From NCBI GenBank assembly GCA_030605265.1, contig JAUWIR010000008.1:1-23309 (forward strand): DNA of 23,309 bases. The letters run 5' to 3'. The DNA is from Pseudomonadota bacterium (lineage in GTDB: Bacteria; SZUA-182; DTGQ01). Below, in pieces: positions 16,114-23,309 of the stretch. Both the position numbers and the translations under genes were made by a program. The notes under the pieces are model-generated. The model did no database searches. It was given only the letters and a program-made list of their open reading frames with translations, and had not been told where the DNA came from. Each line of letters begins with the position of its first letter. The stretch's first letter is position 1.

Positions 16114-17397
16114 TTGTTAGATATTAAATATATAAAGGAACATATTGAATTAATAAGAGAGAAACTTCAACAGAGGGGTGATACTACAGATCTTGGTAAG
16201 TTTCTTGAATACGATCAGGAAAGAAGAACAATATTAAAAGAAAGTGAAGAATTAAAACATCAGCGAAATTTATTTTCACAGCAGATCGGAGTTTTACTGA
16301 AAAAAGGGAAGGTTGCTGATGAAATAGATACTGTAAAAATGAAGGAAACCTCAAATAAGATAAAAGATCTTGATGAAAAATTAAAAATAACTCAAATAAA
16401 TTTAGAGTCCTTTCTTCATACCATCCCCAATATACCTCATAGTTCAGTACCCATTGGCTCTGATGAAAAAGAAAATGAAATCATCCGTCATTGGGGTAAA
16501 ATAAAATCATTCTCCTTTGAACCAAAGGCTCACTGGGATTTGGGAGAATCATTGGGTATTTTAGACTTTTTACGATCATCGAAAATAACCGGATCAAGGT
16601 TTTCACTTTATTTAGGTAAAGGTGCCTTGCTTGAAAGAGCTTTGATTAATTTTATGTTGGATCTGCATACAAAACAACATGGATACACAGAAGTCGTCCC
16701 TCCCTTCATGGTAAATTCAACCAGTATGTTTTCTACAGGTCAATTACCTAAATTTGAAGAGGATTTATTTAAAACTTCCCAGGAAGATTTTTATTTAATC
16801 CCTACGGCAGAAGTTCCATTGACCAATATTCATAGAGAGGAAATTTTAGAGGAAGATTGTTTACCCATTAAGTACGTAGCTTATAGTCCATGTTTTAGAA
16901 GAGAAGCGGGATCTTATGGAAAAGATACCAGGGGATTAATTCGACAACATCAATTTAATAAAGTTGAGTTGGTATGGTTTTCGCGTCCTGATAATTCATA
17001 CCTCAATTTAGAACTTTTATTACAAGATGCTGAAAGTGTATTACAAATATTAGAATTACCCTATAGAATAGTTAATTTATGTACTGGCGATTTAGGTTTT
17101 TCAGCTGCTAAAACCTATGATATTGAAGTCTGGCTTCCAAATCAAAAGATGTATCGAGAAATTTCATCCTGCAGTAATTTTGAGGATTTTCAGGCTAGAA
17201 GAGGTAAAATAAAATATAAAGACAAAGAAAAAGGAAAGATAAAATTTGTTCATACTTTAAATGGCTCCGGACTTGCAATTGGTCGAACTGTTGTGGCTAT
17301 CTTAGAGAATTATCAAGAAGAAGACGGATCTATTACTATACCAAAAGCTTTACAGCCTTATCTTGGAGGGATTACTAAGATAGAAAAAGCACATTAA
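16114..17397 (+). CDS. serS: Seryl-tRNA synthetase
   Basis: 427 aa, usual length. Class II synthetase that charges tRNA-Ser. An N-terminal coiled-coil tRNA-binding arm spans about residues 30-100 (charged heptads). The catalytic core contains TAEVPL at 231-236, motif 2 around FRREAGSYGKDTRGLIRQHQ at 261-280, SSCSNFEDFQARR at 351-363 and motif 3 TLNGSGLAIGRT at 381-392. The chosen start is TTG at 16114, giving the conserved MLDIKYI beginning, with AGGA 8 nt upstream and no in-frame ATG nearby. Two tRNA-Ser genes follow only 7 nt after the stop, so enzyme and substrates are probably made from one transcript. Confidence 0.97.
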   Translation: MLDIKYIKEHIELIREKLQQRGDTTDLGKFLEYDQERRTILKESEELKHQRNLFSQQIGVLLKKGKVADEIDTVKMKETSNKIKDLDEKLKITQINLESFLHTIPNIPHSSVPIGSDEKENEIIRHWGKIKSFSFEPKAHWDLGESLGILDFLRSSKITGSRFSLYLGKGALLERALINFMLDLHTKQHGYTEVVPPFMVNSTSMFSTGQLPKFEEDLFKTSQEDFYLIPTAEVPLTNIHREEILEEDCLPIKYVAYSPCFRREAGSYGKDTRGLIRQHQFNKVELVWFSRPDNSYLNLELLLQDAESVLQILELPYRIVNLCTGDLGFSAAKTYDIEVWLPNQKMYREISSCSNFEDFQARRGKIKYKDKEKGKIKFVHTLNGSGLAIGRTVVAILENYQEEDGSITIPKALQPYLGGITKIEKAH

Positions 17398-17404
17398 AAA
17401 AATT

Positions 17405-17487
17405 GGAGGGATGGCCGAGTGGTTGAAGGCGGCGGTCTTGAAAACCGTTGACCGAAAGGTCCGTGGGTTCGAATCCTACTCCCTCCG
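17405..17487 (+). tRNA. tRNA-Ser (anticodon UGA)
   Basis: 83 nt. Acceptor stem GGAGGGA pairs with TCCCTCC, discriminator G, and no CCA is encoded. The anticodon arm is CGGT-CTTGAAA-ACCG with anticodon TGA. A long variable arm (GACC GAAA GGTC), as in class II tRNAs, precedes the T-arm with GTTCGAATCC. It lies 7 nt after serS. Confidence 0.95.
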
Positions 17488-17495
17488 TTTTACCT

Positions 17496-17585
17496 GGAGA
17501 GGTGGCCGAGTTGGCTTAAGGCGCTCGCCTGCTAAGCGAGTGAATGGGGAAACTTGTTCCGAGGGTTCGAATCCCTCCCTCTCCG
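17496..17585 (+). tRNA. tRNA-Ser (anticodon GCU)
   Basis: 90 nt. Acceptor GGAGAGG pairs with CCTCTCC, discriminator G, CCA not encoded. The anticodon arm is CTCGC-CTGCTAA-GCGAG with anticodon GCT. Its variable arm is longer than that of the neighbour (GAATGGG GAAA CTTGTTC, partly G-U paired). The T-loop is GTTCGAATC. It sits 8 nt after the first tRNA-Ser and is followed by a T-run that might help end transcription. Confidence 0.95.
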
Positions 17586-17669
17586 TTTTTTATTTATTTT
17601 TAATAGGAATACATATCTTCCCCTCAGTTCAATATCTACAAAATAATATTAGTATGAAAGTCCTTTTTA

Positions 17670-18458
17670 ATGAATAAATATTATTCCAATTCCTCTAATA
17701 AAAAGAATAAAAATTATTTTAAAATAATTTTATTTTTTTTATTAGGAATATTTTTTGTTTGTACACCTTATCATCTTGCTGCAGAAGAAATTCCTTCAAA
17801 TAGTTTTTTGTTCACTGAAAATAGACAGATGAAACGTCCTTGTATTATTCTTGATCCCGCCCATGGAGGTCAGGATAAAGGAGTTGTTTATGAAGATATT
17901 TTTGAAAAAAATATAACTCTTGATATTGTAAAAAGAATTGAAAGACTCATAGTTGAGAGAACTACTTTTGGAGTATTTTTAACTCGTGAAAAGGATGAAG
18001 ATAAATCATCACTAGATCGGGTTACTTTTGCTAATGATCGTAAGGCTACTCTTTTTCTTAGTTTTCATATTAATGCTCATTTTTCTCCAAATTTAAATGA
18101 AATGCAAATATATATTAATACATATTCTAGGGAGGAATTAAAAAAATCTCACAATTTCAAATCCAGTTGGGAATTAATTCAACAGAAGCATTTTGAACAG
18201 AGTAAAGAATTGGCCTCTCATATAGAAAAGGCAGCCTTAAGTAGTTCCTTATGGTCATTAATTACAATAAAAAAAATGCCCTTATATTTATTAAGAAGTA
18301 TCGATATGCCGGCGGTATTAATAGAATTAGGTTTTCTTTCAAATTTGAAGGAAAAGGAAAAGCTAAAAACAACGGAATACCAACAATATTTAGCCTCAGC
18401 ACTTTATGATGGAATATTAACATATATATCAAGTAAAAATGAATATTCAACATTTTAA
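17670..18458 (+). CDS. N-acetylmuramoyl-L-alanine amidase (Amidase_3), exported
   Basis: 262 aa. Zinc enzyme that cuts the bond between N-acetylmuramic acid and the peptide in peptidoglycan. A basic N-terminus and hydrophobic segment (IILFFLLGIFFVCTPYHLAA, about residues 19-38) look like a signal peptide or anchor. The catalytic domain begins with ILDPAHGGQDKG, where the usual Gly of DPGHGG is Ala. Zinc ligands are His65, Glu79 (FEKNITLDIV) and His133 (SFHINAH), and the catalytic Glu219 lies in AVLIELGFLSN. All needed residues are present, so it should be active. The last 20 nt overlap the next gene. No LysM, SPOR or AMIN domain is visible. Roles in cell separation or wall turnover are plausible. 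Confidence 0.93.
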   Translation: MNKYYSNSSNKKNKNYFKIILFFLLGIFFVCTPYHLAAEEIPSNSFLFTENRQMKRPCIILDPAHGGQDKGVVYEDIFEKNITLDIVKRIERLIVERTTFGVFLTREKDEDKSSLDRVTFANDRKATLFLSFHINAHFSPNLNEMQIYINTYSREELKKSHNFKSSWELIQQKHFEQSKELASHIEKAALSSSLWSLITIKKMPLYLLRSIDMPAVLIELGFLSNLKEKEKLKTTEYQQYLASALYDGILTYISSKNEYSTF

Positions 18459-19050
18459 TGATAAAGGTTTTATAGGAAATTTTTTATTTATTATTATTAT
18501 CACTCTTGTCATTGGTATTGGGCTTTTTATTTGGACAAAAAATAAAAACCCTTTATATAGCTTATCCAATAACAAATTATTATCCGAAATCAACTTGAAA
18601 TCCAGCGAAATAAGAGAAGAAAACAAATTACTATTAGAATTATTCTTTTCAGATAAATATCATTCGTGTCTACAAATTGAAGAAAGGGAAATAGAGGTAG
18701 TTAAAAATAATTTACAGGACAAAATTCATCAAGTTTTAATCGAATTAATAAATGGGCCATCAGATAATTTTGTTGAAACGATTCCTTCCGGTACAAAAAT
18801 ACGAAGTGTTTATGTTGATCAAGGAAATATAGTTTATCTTGACTTTTCTCAAGAAATAGTCCAAGAACATCCGGGTGGGTCATGGGCAGAGGTGGTTACC
18901 ATCTATTCTATTGTGAATACTATAACAAAAAATTTTTCCTCAATAAAAGAAGTAAAGCTTTTGATTAATGGCACGGAAAGAGAGACATTATGTGGCCATA
19001 TCAGTCTAAGGAGAATTTTTTCTTATTTACCATTAACCTGTGATTACTGA
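18439..19050 (+). CDS. GerMN-domain membrane-anchored protein
   Basis: 203 aa. One membrane helix at about residues 12-33 (IGNFLFIIIITLVIGIGLFI) and an outside C-terminal GerMN domain at about 90-195: VLIELINGPSDNFVETIPSG, YVDQGNIVYLDFSQE, then GGSWAEVVTIYSIVNTITKN and VKLLINGTERETLCGHISL, all typical. GerM of Bacillus has two such domains and acts in sporulation and germination; single-domain versions are common in non-sporulating bacteria and their function is unclear. The start overlaps the amidase end by 20 nt, and murI follows after 21 nt, so a role in the cell envelope is likely. It gives no evidence that this organism forms spores. Confidence 0.88.
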   Translation: MNIQHFNDKGFIGNFLFIIIITLVIGIGLFIWTKNKNPLYSLSNNKLLSEINLKSSEIREENKLLLELFFSDKYHSCLQIEEREIEVVKNNLQDKIHQVLIELINGPSDNFVETIPSGTKIRSVYVDQGNIVYLDFSQEIVQEHPGGSWAEVVTIYSIVNTITKNFSSIKEVKLLINGTERETLCGHISLRRIFSYLPLTCDY

Positions 19051-19071
19051 TTTTTTATCTGAAAATTTTTT

Positions 19072-19884
19072 ATGAAAACAAATTCTCAACCTATTGGTAT
19101 ATTTGATTCAGGATTAGGTGGATTAACCGTGATTAAAGAGATAATTCATCTTCTCCCTCACGAAGACTTAATATATTTGGGAGATACTGCCCGTGTACCC
19201 TATGGTGAAAAATGCCCGGAAACGGTTATTAAATATGCTTTACAGAATGCCAAATTTTTAACCAATAAGAAAGTAAAATGCGTTGTAATTGCCTGTAATA
19301 CTGCGGCAGCCTTTTCTTTAGAAAAACTGAATGAATCCTTATCTTTATCCTGTCTCGGAGTAATCGAGCCTGGTGCAGAAGCTGCCGTAAAAGCCACTCG
19401 TTCCGGGAAAATTGGAATCATCGGAACAACCGGAACTATAGAAAGCAATGCATATGTAAAAGCAATAAAGAGATTAAATCAGTCAATAGAAGTTTTTTGT
19501 CAAGCGTGTCCTTTATTTGTTCCCTTGGTTGAGGAGGCCTGGCATGTGCATCCTATTACCCACCAAATCGCTGAAATATATTTGCGTTTTTGTTTTGAAA
19601 AATCAATTGACACTCTTATTCTAGGGTGTACTCATTATCCTTTATTAAAAAAAATTATTTCGGACATTTTAGGACCAGAGATTTTCCTAATCGATTCAGC
19701 TATAACACTTGCTGAGAAATTAGCAGGATTACTTATTAAAGAAGGATTATTAAATTCTCAATCTCTACAAGGAAAACATACATTTTTCGTAACGGATATG
19801 CCCAAGAAATTTTATAATTTGGGGAAATTATTCCTAAAGGAAAATGTTTTTCCTGTTGAACATATTGATATAACAAATTATTAG
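19072..19884 (+). CDS. murI: Glutamate racemase
   Basis: 270 aa, typical. Converts L- to D-glutamate for peptidoglycan stem peptides, without a cofactor. IGIFDSGLGGLTV at 8-20 holds Asp12 and Ser13. LGDTARVPYGEK lies at 36-47. The two catalytic cysteines are Cys75 in VVIACNTAAA and Cys186 in LILGCTHYPLL. IGIIGTTGTI at 114-123 is also conserved. It shares the wall theme with the amidase and GerMN gene upstream; racE, gerM, rph and rdgB are neighbours in Bacillus too. No strong Shine-Dalgarno is seen before the ATG. Confidence 0.96.
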   Translation: MKTNSQPIGIFDSGLGGLTVIKEIIHLLPHEDLIYLGDTARVPYGEKCPETVIKYALQNAKFLTNKKVKCVVIACNTAAAFSLEKLNESLSLSCLGVIEPGAEAAVKATRSGKIGIIGTTGTIESNAYVKAIKRLNQSIEVFCQACPLFVPLVEEAWHVHPITHQIAEIYLRFCFEKSIDTLILGCTHYPLLKKIISDILGPEIFLIDSAITLAEKLAGLLIKEGLLNSQSLQGKHTFFVTDMPKKFYNLGKLFLKENVFPVEHIDITNY

Positions 19885-19904
19885 CCCAAAACTCAATAGG
19901 ACTA

Positions 19905-19943
19905 CTAAAAATATAAGCAATTTTTTAGGTTTTATTTTTTTTT
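19905..19943 (+). terminator. Possible weak intrinsic terminator after murI
   Basis: CTAAAAA (19905-19911) and TTTTTAG (19922-19928) can pair around a 10-nt loop, followed by GTTTTATTTTTTTTT. The stem is short and nearly all A-T, so termination may be inefficient. It would separate murI from rph, which lies 120 nt downstream. Confidence 0.35.
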
Positions 19944-20004
19944 ACAGCACAAATAAAATACGCTTTGAATTTACTTAGAAAAAGAAAGGATAGGAAGATA
20001 TATT

Positions 20005-20748
20005 ATGAGGCTAAATAATCGTGCAAATGATGAGTTGCGAAACATTACTATCACCAGAGATTATAACAAGTATGCAGAAGGCTCTGTGCTAATTGCCGTT
20101 GGGGATACAAAAATTATTTGCACTGCCAGTATAGAAGAGAAATTACCACCATTTTTAAAGGATAGCGGTCAAGGATGGATTACCTCAGAATATTCAATGT
20201 TACCACGATCCACAGGAACCCGAATGATTAGAGAATCATCTCGAGGTAAGGTGGGTGGCAGAACTCAGGAAATTCAAAGACTCATTGGCAGAGCACTCCG
20301 GGCCGTGGTTGATTTAAAAAAAATTGGAGAAAGAACTATATGGATTGATTGTGATGTTATTCAAGCAGACGGAGGAACAAGGACAGCATCAATTACAGGT
20401 GGGTTCATTGCCTTGGCAGATGCATTACATAAATTAAAAATTAAGGGATTAATACAGGATTCAGCAATAAAAGATTATATTGCAGCCACTAGCGTAGGAA
20501 TTGTTAATGGGGAGATTTTATTAGATTTAAATTATACGGAAGATTCAAAAGCAGAAGTTGATATGAATTTTATTATTACCGGTGGAGAAAAATTTATTGA
20601 GATACAGGGAACAGCGGAAAGTGAGCCTTTCTCAATGGACCAACTTCATAAAATGATCGAATTCTCCAAAAAAGGAATTCATGTACTCATTGAAAAACAA
20701 AAAGCGATACTTGGGAATATTTTGACTAATAATAATCTTTTAGCATAG
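20005..20748 (+). CDS. rph: Ribonuclease PH
   Basis: 247 aa, typical. Phosphate-dependent 3'-to-5' exoribonuclease that trims tRNA 3' ends; relevant here because the three tRNA genes of the window lack an encoded CCA. Signatures: MRLNNRANDELRNITITRDY at the start, ITSEYSMLPRSTGTRMIRES at about 65-84, GGRTQEIQRLIGRALRAVVD at about 88-107, and DCDVIQADGGTRTASITGGF at about 118-137. AGGATAGGAAG lies before the ATG. rdgB follows after 8 nt, a pairing known from many bacteria, where the two are sometimes fused. Confidence 0.97.
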   Translation: MRLNNRANDELRNITITRDYNKYAEGSVLIAVGDTKIICTASIEEKLPPFLKDSGQGWITSEYSMLPRSTGTRMIRESSRGKVGGRTQEIQRLIGRALRAVVDLKKIGERTIWIDCDVIQADGGTRTASITGGFIALADALHKLKIKGLIQDSAIKDYIAATSVGIVNGEILLDLNYTEDSKAEVDMNFIITGGEKFIEIQGTAESEPFSMDQLHKMIEFSKKGIHVLIEKQKAILGNILTNNNLLA

Positions 20749-20756
20749 ATCCGGTT

Positions 20757-21359
20757 ATGCAAATACCTCATAAATTAATAATAGCCTCACATAATAGGTA
20801 TAAGGTAAATGAGATCAAAAATATTTTAAAAGAAATACCTATTAATTTAGTATCATTAGCGGATTTAAATTGGGAGTCAAATCCCGAAGAGACTGGCTCC
20901 TCTTATTATGAGAATGCTTTACTAAAAGTTAAAAGCATTGTTTCTCATTTCCATATACCTGCTATAGGTGAAGATTCAGGTCTGGAAGTAGATGCTTTAA
21001 ATGGAGCTCCGGGAATATACTCTGCTCGATATGCCGGTGAGAATGCTTCTCAAAACGCCAATAATATAAAATTATTGCAGGCATTGAAAGATAGACCTTT
21101 TCCAAAAAGAACAGCACTTTTTTGTTGTACTATAGTTTTGTTATTTCCTAATAAAAATTTTTTTTCCTGGAAAGGTATCTGTGAAGGGTTCATCACTTTT
21201 GAGCCAAAAGGATCTTTCGGATTTGGTTATGATCCTCTATTTTTTATTCCTAAATACCATAAAACTTTCGCGGAATTAAGTTCTGAGATTAAAAATAAAG
21301 TTAGCCATAGAACTCAGGCCTTAAATCAATTAAGATATTTTTTTAGAGAATTGTATTGA
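20757..21359 (+). CDS. rdgB: XTP/dITP pyrophosphatase (RdgB/HAM1)
   Basis: 200 aa, normal. Hydrolyses non-canonical purine nucleoside triphosphates (dITP, XTP) to monophosphates and so keeps them out of DNA and RNA. SHNRYKVNEIKNIL at 11-24 is the family's S/T-x-N-x-x-K-x-x-E motif. GEDSGLEVDALNGAPGIYSA begins at 71 with catalytic Asp73. SFGFGYDPLFFIP and the TFAELSSEIKNKVSHRTQAL ending are conserved. It is close behind rph with no evident Shine-Dalgarno, so translation may be coupled. The -35 element of the tRNA-Pro promoter overlaps its stop codon. Confidence 0.96.
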   Translation: MQIPHKLIIASHNRYKVNEIKNILKEIPINLVSLADLNWESNPEETGSSYYENALLKVKSIVSHFHIPAIGEDSGLEVDALNGAPGIYSARYAGENASQNANNIKLLQALKDRPFPKRTALFCCTIVLLFPNKNFFSWKGICEGFITFEPKGSFGFGYDPLFFIPKYHKTFAELSSEIKNKVSHRTQALNQLRYFFRELY

Positions 21360-21385
21360 CTTTACCTGATAATATCTTTTATAAT
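21356..21385 (+). promoter_or_regulatory. Promoter of tRNA-Pro
   Basis: -35 TTGACT (21356-21361, overlapping the rdgB TGA), 18-nt spacer, -10 TATAAT (21380-21385). The expected start lies about 6-8 nt before the mature tRNA 5' end. The -10 overlaps a perfect 18-bp palindrome (21381-21398). Confidence 0.7.
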
Positions 21386-21398
21386 CTTTAAAGATTAT

Positions 21399-21472
21399 CG
21401 GGGCGTAGCGCAGCCTGGTAGCGCACCGGTTTTGGGAACCGGGAGTCGGAGGTTCAAATCCTCTCGCCCCGA
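21399..21472 (+). tRNA. tRNA-Pro (anticodon UGG)
   Basis: 74 nt. Acceptor CGGGGCG pairs with CGCCCCG, discriminator A, and no CCA is encoded. The D-arm has GCGCAGCCTGGTAGCGC. The anticodon arm is CCGGT-TTTGGGA-ACCGG with anticodon TGG. The T-arm is GGAGGTTCAAATCCTCT. All arms fold without mismatch. Confidence 0.96.
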
Positions 21473-21781
21473 TAATAAAAACCAGTATAACAATACCTTA
21501 ATTCCTCTGTGTTTACAATAAATCAGACTCAATTTTCTTGATATTTTTTCCCAAAAGAATACCAATCTCATTTAAAATTTTATCTTACCTAAATCATAAA
21601 CGATTCTTTATTTGAATCCAAGAAAGTAACCGATCATACTATTATATAGGTATGTAATTTCCCTATAAACCTAGACATAAATCTTTTTTCATGGTAATAA
21701 TTTAGATATAAAAAATTTTTCTCATTTTTAAGACACTTATTTTTCCGAGTAGGTGAATTATCATAAAATTAGGGCCTTAGC
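21473..21781. other. Gene-free AT-rich gap between tRNA-Pro and the sensor gene
   Basis: 309 bases with stops in all frames and no credible small gene. No T-rich hairpin is clear after the tRNA. TTGAAT at 21612 and TACTAT at 21638 are too far apart for a convincing promoter. A TAGGG about 8 nt before the ATG at 21782 may serve as a weak ribosome site. Confidence 0.5.
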
Positions 21782-23309
21782 ATGAATTTGTATCAATTTT
21801 TCGATCTCTATTCACGTTCAGGTGAGATCACCTCATCAGGTATTTATATGCTGCGGTCTGCTTTAAAAAGGCTTTATGAAGCGTATAATTTAAAAGAAAG
21901 CGAGGAGATTGAAGAAAGATCTTTTTCTAATCTTTTGGCTCAATTAGAAACATATTTAAGATCTCAGAACAAGACCTCTAAAGTAATTAGAGAAAACAAA
22001 TATTGGGTTCGCAGATTAATTAAATTCAGTATTCAAAAAAAATATCTTTATCTTAAAAATGATCTTCTTACAGTTAATCCTCAGGCGGATACCTTTTCAT
22101 CCCATCATTTTTCAGATAATCAGCAATTTGAAATACTTACACATTCGACATTACCACCGATTAACACTGAAAGTAGTATTATAAACGATGAAATTAAAAA
22201 ATTTACAGGCAAGACCGAATACCAGAGGAAAAAATTTTTTATAACACCTTGGATATTAAAATTAATAATCGTTTCATTTGGATTAATTGTTATAGGGATG
22301 CTTTTTATTACAGAATTTATTCATAGACAATTTGAGAATTATATCTTTGATCAATACCAGCAACAACAGCTCATAATTTCTCAAAGTGTAGCGAAGGGTC
22401 TTAGTGATTTTCTTATTGAATTAGAACATGAAATTAATTTCTTAGCACAAATGCCCGCTGTTCAATTAATCGATTCGAGATGTCAAGCAGAATTAGATAA
22501 AGCTTATAAAATAAATAAAAAATATATTAAAAGCATTAGAAGAGTTGACGCTGATGGTTATATTCATCATGAGGTACCTGAAAATAAACATACTGAGAAC
22601 GGGAAATTACCCTATGATGTTGGAAGGTATTTTTCGTTATTCAAAAATATACCTGAAAAAAGCCATAATGCTCTTATCTTTTCAGAAGAAGATAATCCTA
22701 TTTTATTGATTTTTCTTCCTGTTAAGATCGTTTGCCCCAAAACATCAACCTCTTTAAGCGCTGATGAATTAAAGAATTTTGGATTTATTATAGTTGAAAT
22801 TTTTTTATTAAAAGTAGCTGAAACATTTATTGAACATATTGGTTCAGAAGAAAAAGGGCATGGTTTATTGATTAATCATGATGGAACAATTCTTTATCAC
22901 CCTAATTATAAAAAGATAGGTCAAGAGTTTTTCCCAACGGAGAAAACATCAAACTTAGCCTGTCTCGAGTATAAACAACAGTTACTTCAAAAAATAAAAG
23001 CCAAACAAACAGGATTTAGTAAAGATTTTGAATATTTCCAAAAGAAGGATCAATATAAGGTATTTGCTTTTTTCCCTATTAATATTCATGAAGAATTATG
23101 GGCTGTAATTTTCACAGCACCATATAAAGAGATTCATCCGGTTAAACGTCTTCATGCAAATATTTTTATTTTGATGATAGGCCTAATTTCCTTAATTAGT
23201 ACGGCAAGTTTTATTGTCTTAAAAGTGAATAAAAAACGAATAAAAGTAGAGGAAGAAATCAAATTTCTCGAAAAAAAATTAGAGATGGAGGATCAAATTT
23301 GTAGGTCGG
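21782..23309 (+). CDS. Membrane sensor protein with dCache-like domain (C-terminal output cut by window edge)
   Basis: Translated by hand: open for 509 codons from ATG 21782 to the right edge. Residues 1-150 are cytoplasmic and mostly helical, with no signal peptide; the stretch LLAQLETYLRSQNKTSKVIR, then ENKYWVRRLIKF (about 51-82), loosely recalls the core-binding domain of tyrosine recombinases, but this is only a resemblance. Membrane helix 1 is at about 156-180. The outside region 181-455 resembles double Cache ligand sensors: GLLINHDGTILYHPNYKKIG (361-380) is a typical membrane-distal/proximal Cache strand-turn motif. Membrane helix 2 is at about 459-481, then a charged coiled coil (VEEEIKFLEKKLEMED). 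The output domain is missing; a histidine kinase, GGDEF protein, phosphatase or chemoreceptor are all possible. Confidence 0.75.
   Translation, partial: MNLYQFFDLYSRSGEITSSGIYMLRSALKRLYEAYNLKESEEIEERSFSNLLAQLETYLRSQNKTSKVIRENKYWVRRLIKFSIQKKYLYLKNDLLTVNPQADTFSSHHFSDNQQFEILTHSTLPPINTESSIINDEIKKFTGKTEYQRKKFFITPWILKLIIVSFGLIVIGMLFITEFIHRQFENYIFDQYQQQQLIISQSVAKGLSDFLIELEHEINFLAQMPAVQLIDSRCQAELDKAYKINKKYIKSIRRVDADGYIHHEVPENKHTENGKLPYDVGRYFSLFKNIPEKSHNALIFSEEDNPILLIFLPVKIVCPKTSTSLSADELKNFGFIIVEIFLLKVAETFIEHIGSEEKGHGLLINHDGTILYHPNYKKIGQEFFPTEKTSNLACLEYKQQLLQKIKAKQTGFSKDFEYFQKKDQYKVFAFFPINIHEELWAVIFTAPYKEIHPVKRLHANIFILMIGLISLISTASFIVLKVNKKRIKVEEEIKFLEKKLEMEDQICRS

Noticed and set aside
16067..16120. 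A 17-codon ORF overlapping the serS start, possible leader peptide
   Set aside because: It has no serine codons, no clear ribosome site and no attenuator-like hairpin.
17411..17677. An 88-codon open frame on the plus strand
   Set aside because: It runs through both tRNA-Ser genes and has no protein-like features; the tRNAs explain the sequence.
1..23309. CRISPR arrays, insertion sequences, prophage or defence genes
   Set aside because: No regularly spaced repeats, transposase or integrase reading frames, or toxin-antitoxin pairs are seen on either strand.

Overview
The window is a bacterial chromosome segment centred on the replication origin of an AT-rich genome. Genes left of about position 9260 run leftward and genes right of 9468 run rightward. 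At the divergence point sit a cluster of consensus DnaA boxes and two good sigma-70-type promoters. The long YidC with an N-terminal periplasmic region suggests a diderm-type cell envelope. A lineage such as Atribacterota would fit the base composition and gene mix, but this is a guess from protein flavour, not from any phylogenetic marker I could test.

Left arm (minus strand). A perfect promoter drives rpmH-rnpA-yidD-yidC-mnmE-parA-parB and a U32-family protein, tightly packed with ATGA or longer overlaps. It supplies ribosomal protein L34, the RNase P protein, membrane-protein insertion, tRNA wobble modification and chromosome segregation. A 26-bp perfect palindrome with a parS-like core lies just upstream of parA. 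yidD carries a one-base shift at a run of nine A (U in the mRNA). The far left holds a partial FAD-linked oxidase with its own promoter. Between it and the U32 gene lies a 985-bp gap containing a decayed C-terminal remnant of a predicted ABC-class ATPase and copies of a GACAGGAT repeat.

Centre. dnaA is preceded by three perfect DnaA boxes, the last one touching its start codon. It is followed directly by gyrB; dnaN and recF are absent from the usual slot. The dnaA-gyrB gap contains more DnaA-box-like sites and an 11-bp inverted repeat, which suggests a two-part origin flanking dnaA.

Right arm (plus strand). gyrB-gyrA encode DNA gyrase. serS is followed within 7 nt by two tRNA-Ser genes (UGA and GCU), linking the synthetase to its own substrates. 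Then come a cell-wall amidase, a GerMN-domain protein, murI, rph and rdgB; this order resembles the racE-gerM-rph-rdgB neighbourhood known from Bacillus. tRNA-Pro(UGG) follows with its own promoter. The right edge cuts a membrane sensor protein with a dCache-like extracellular domain and an unusual cytoplasmic N-terminal helical segment.

Most of the window is ordinary housekeeping sequence. I see no defence system, CRISPR array, prophage or insertion sequence. The points most worth checking are the yidD slip site, the origin layout, the serS-tRNA cluster and the N-terminal domain of the truncated sensor.
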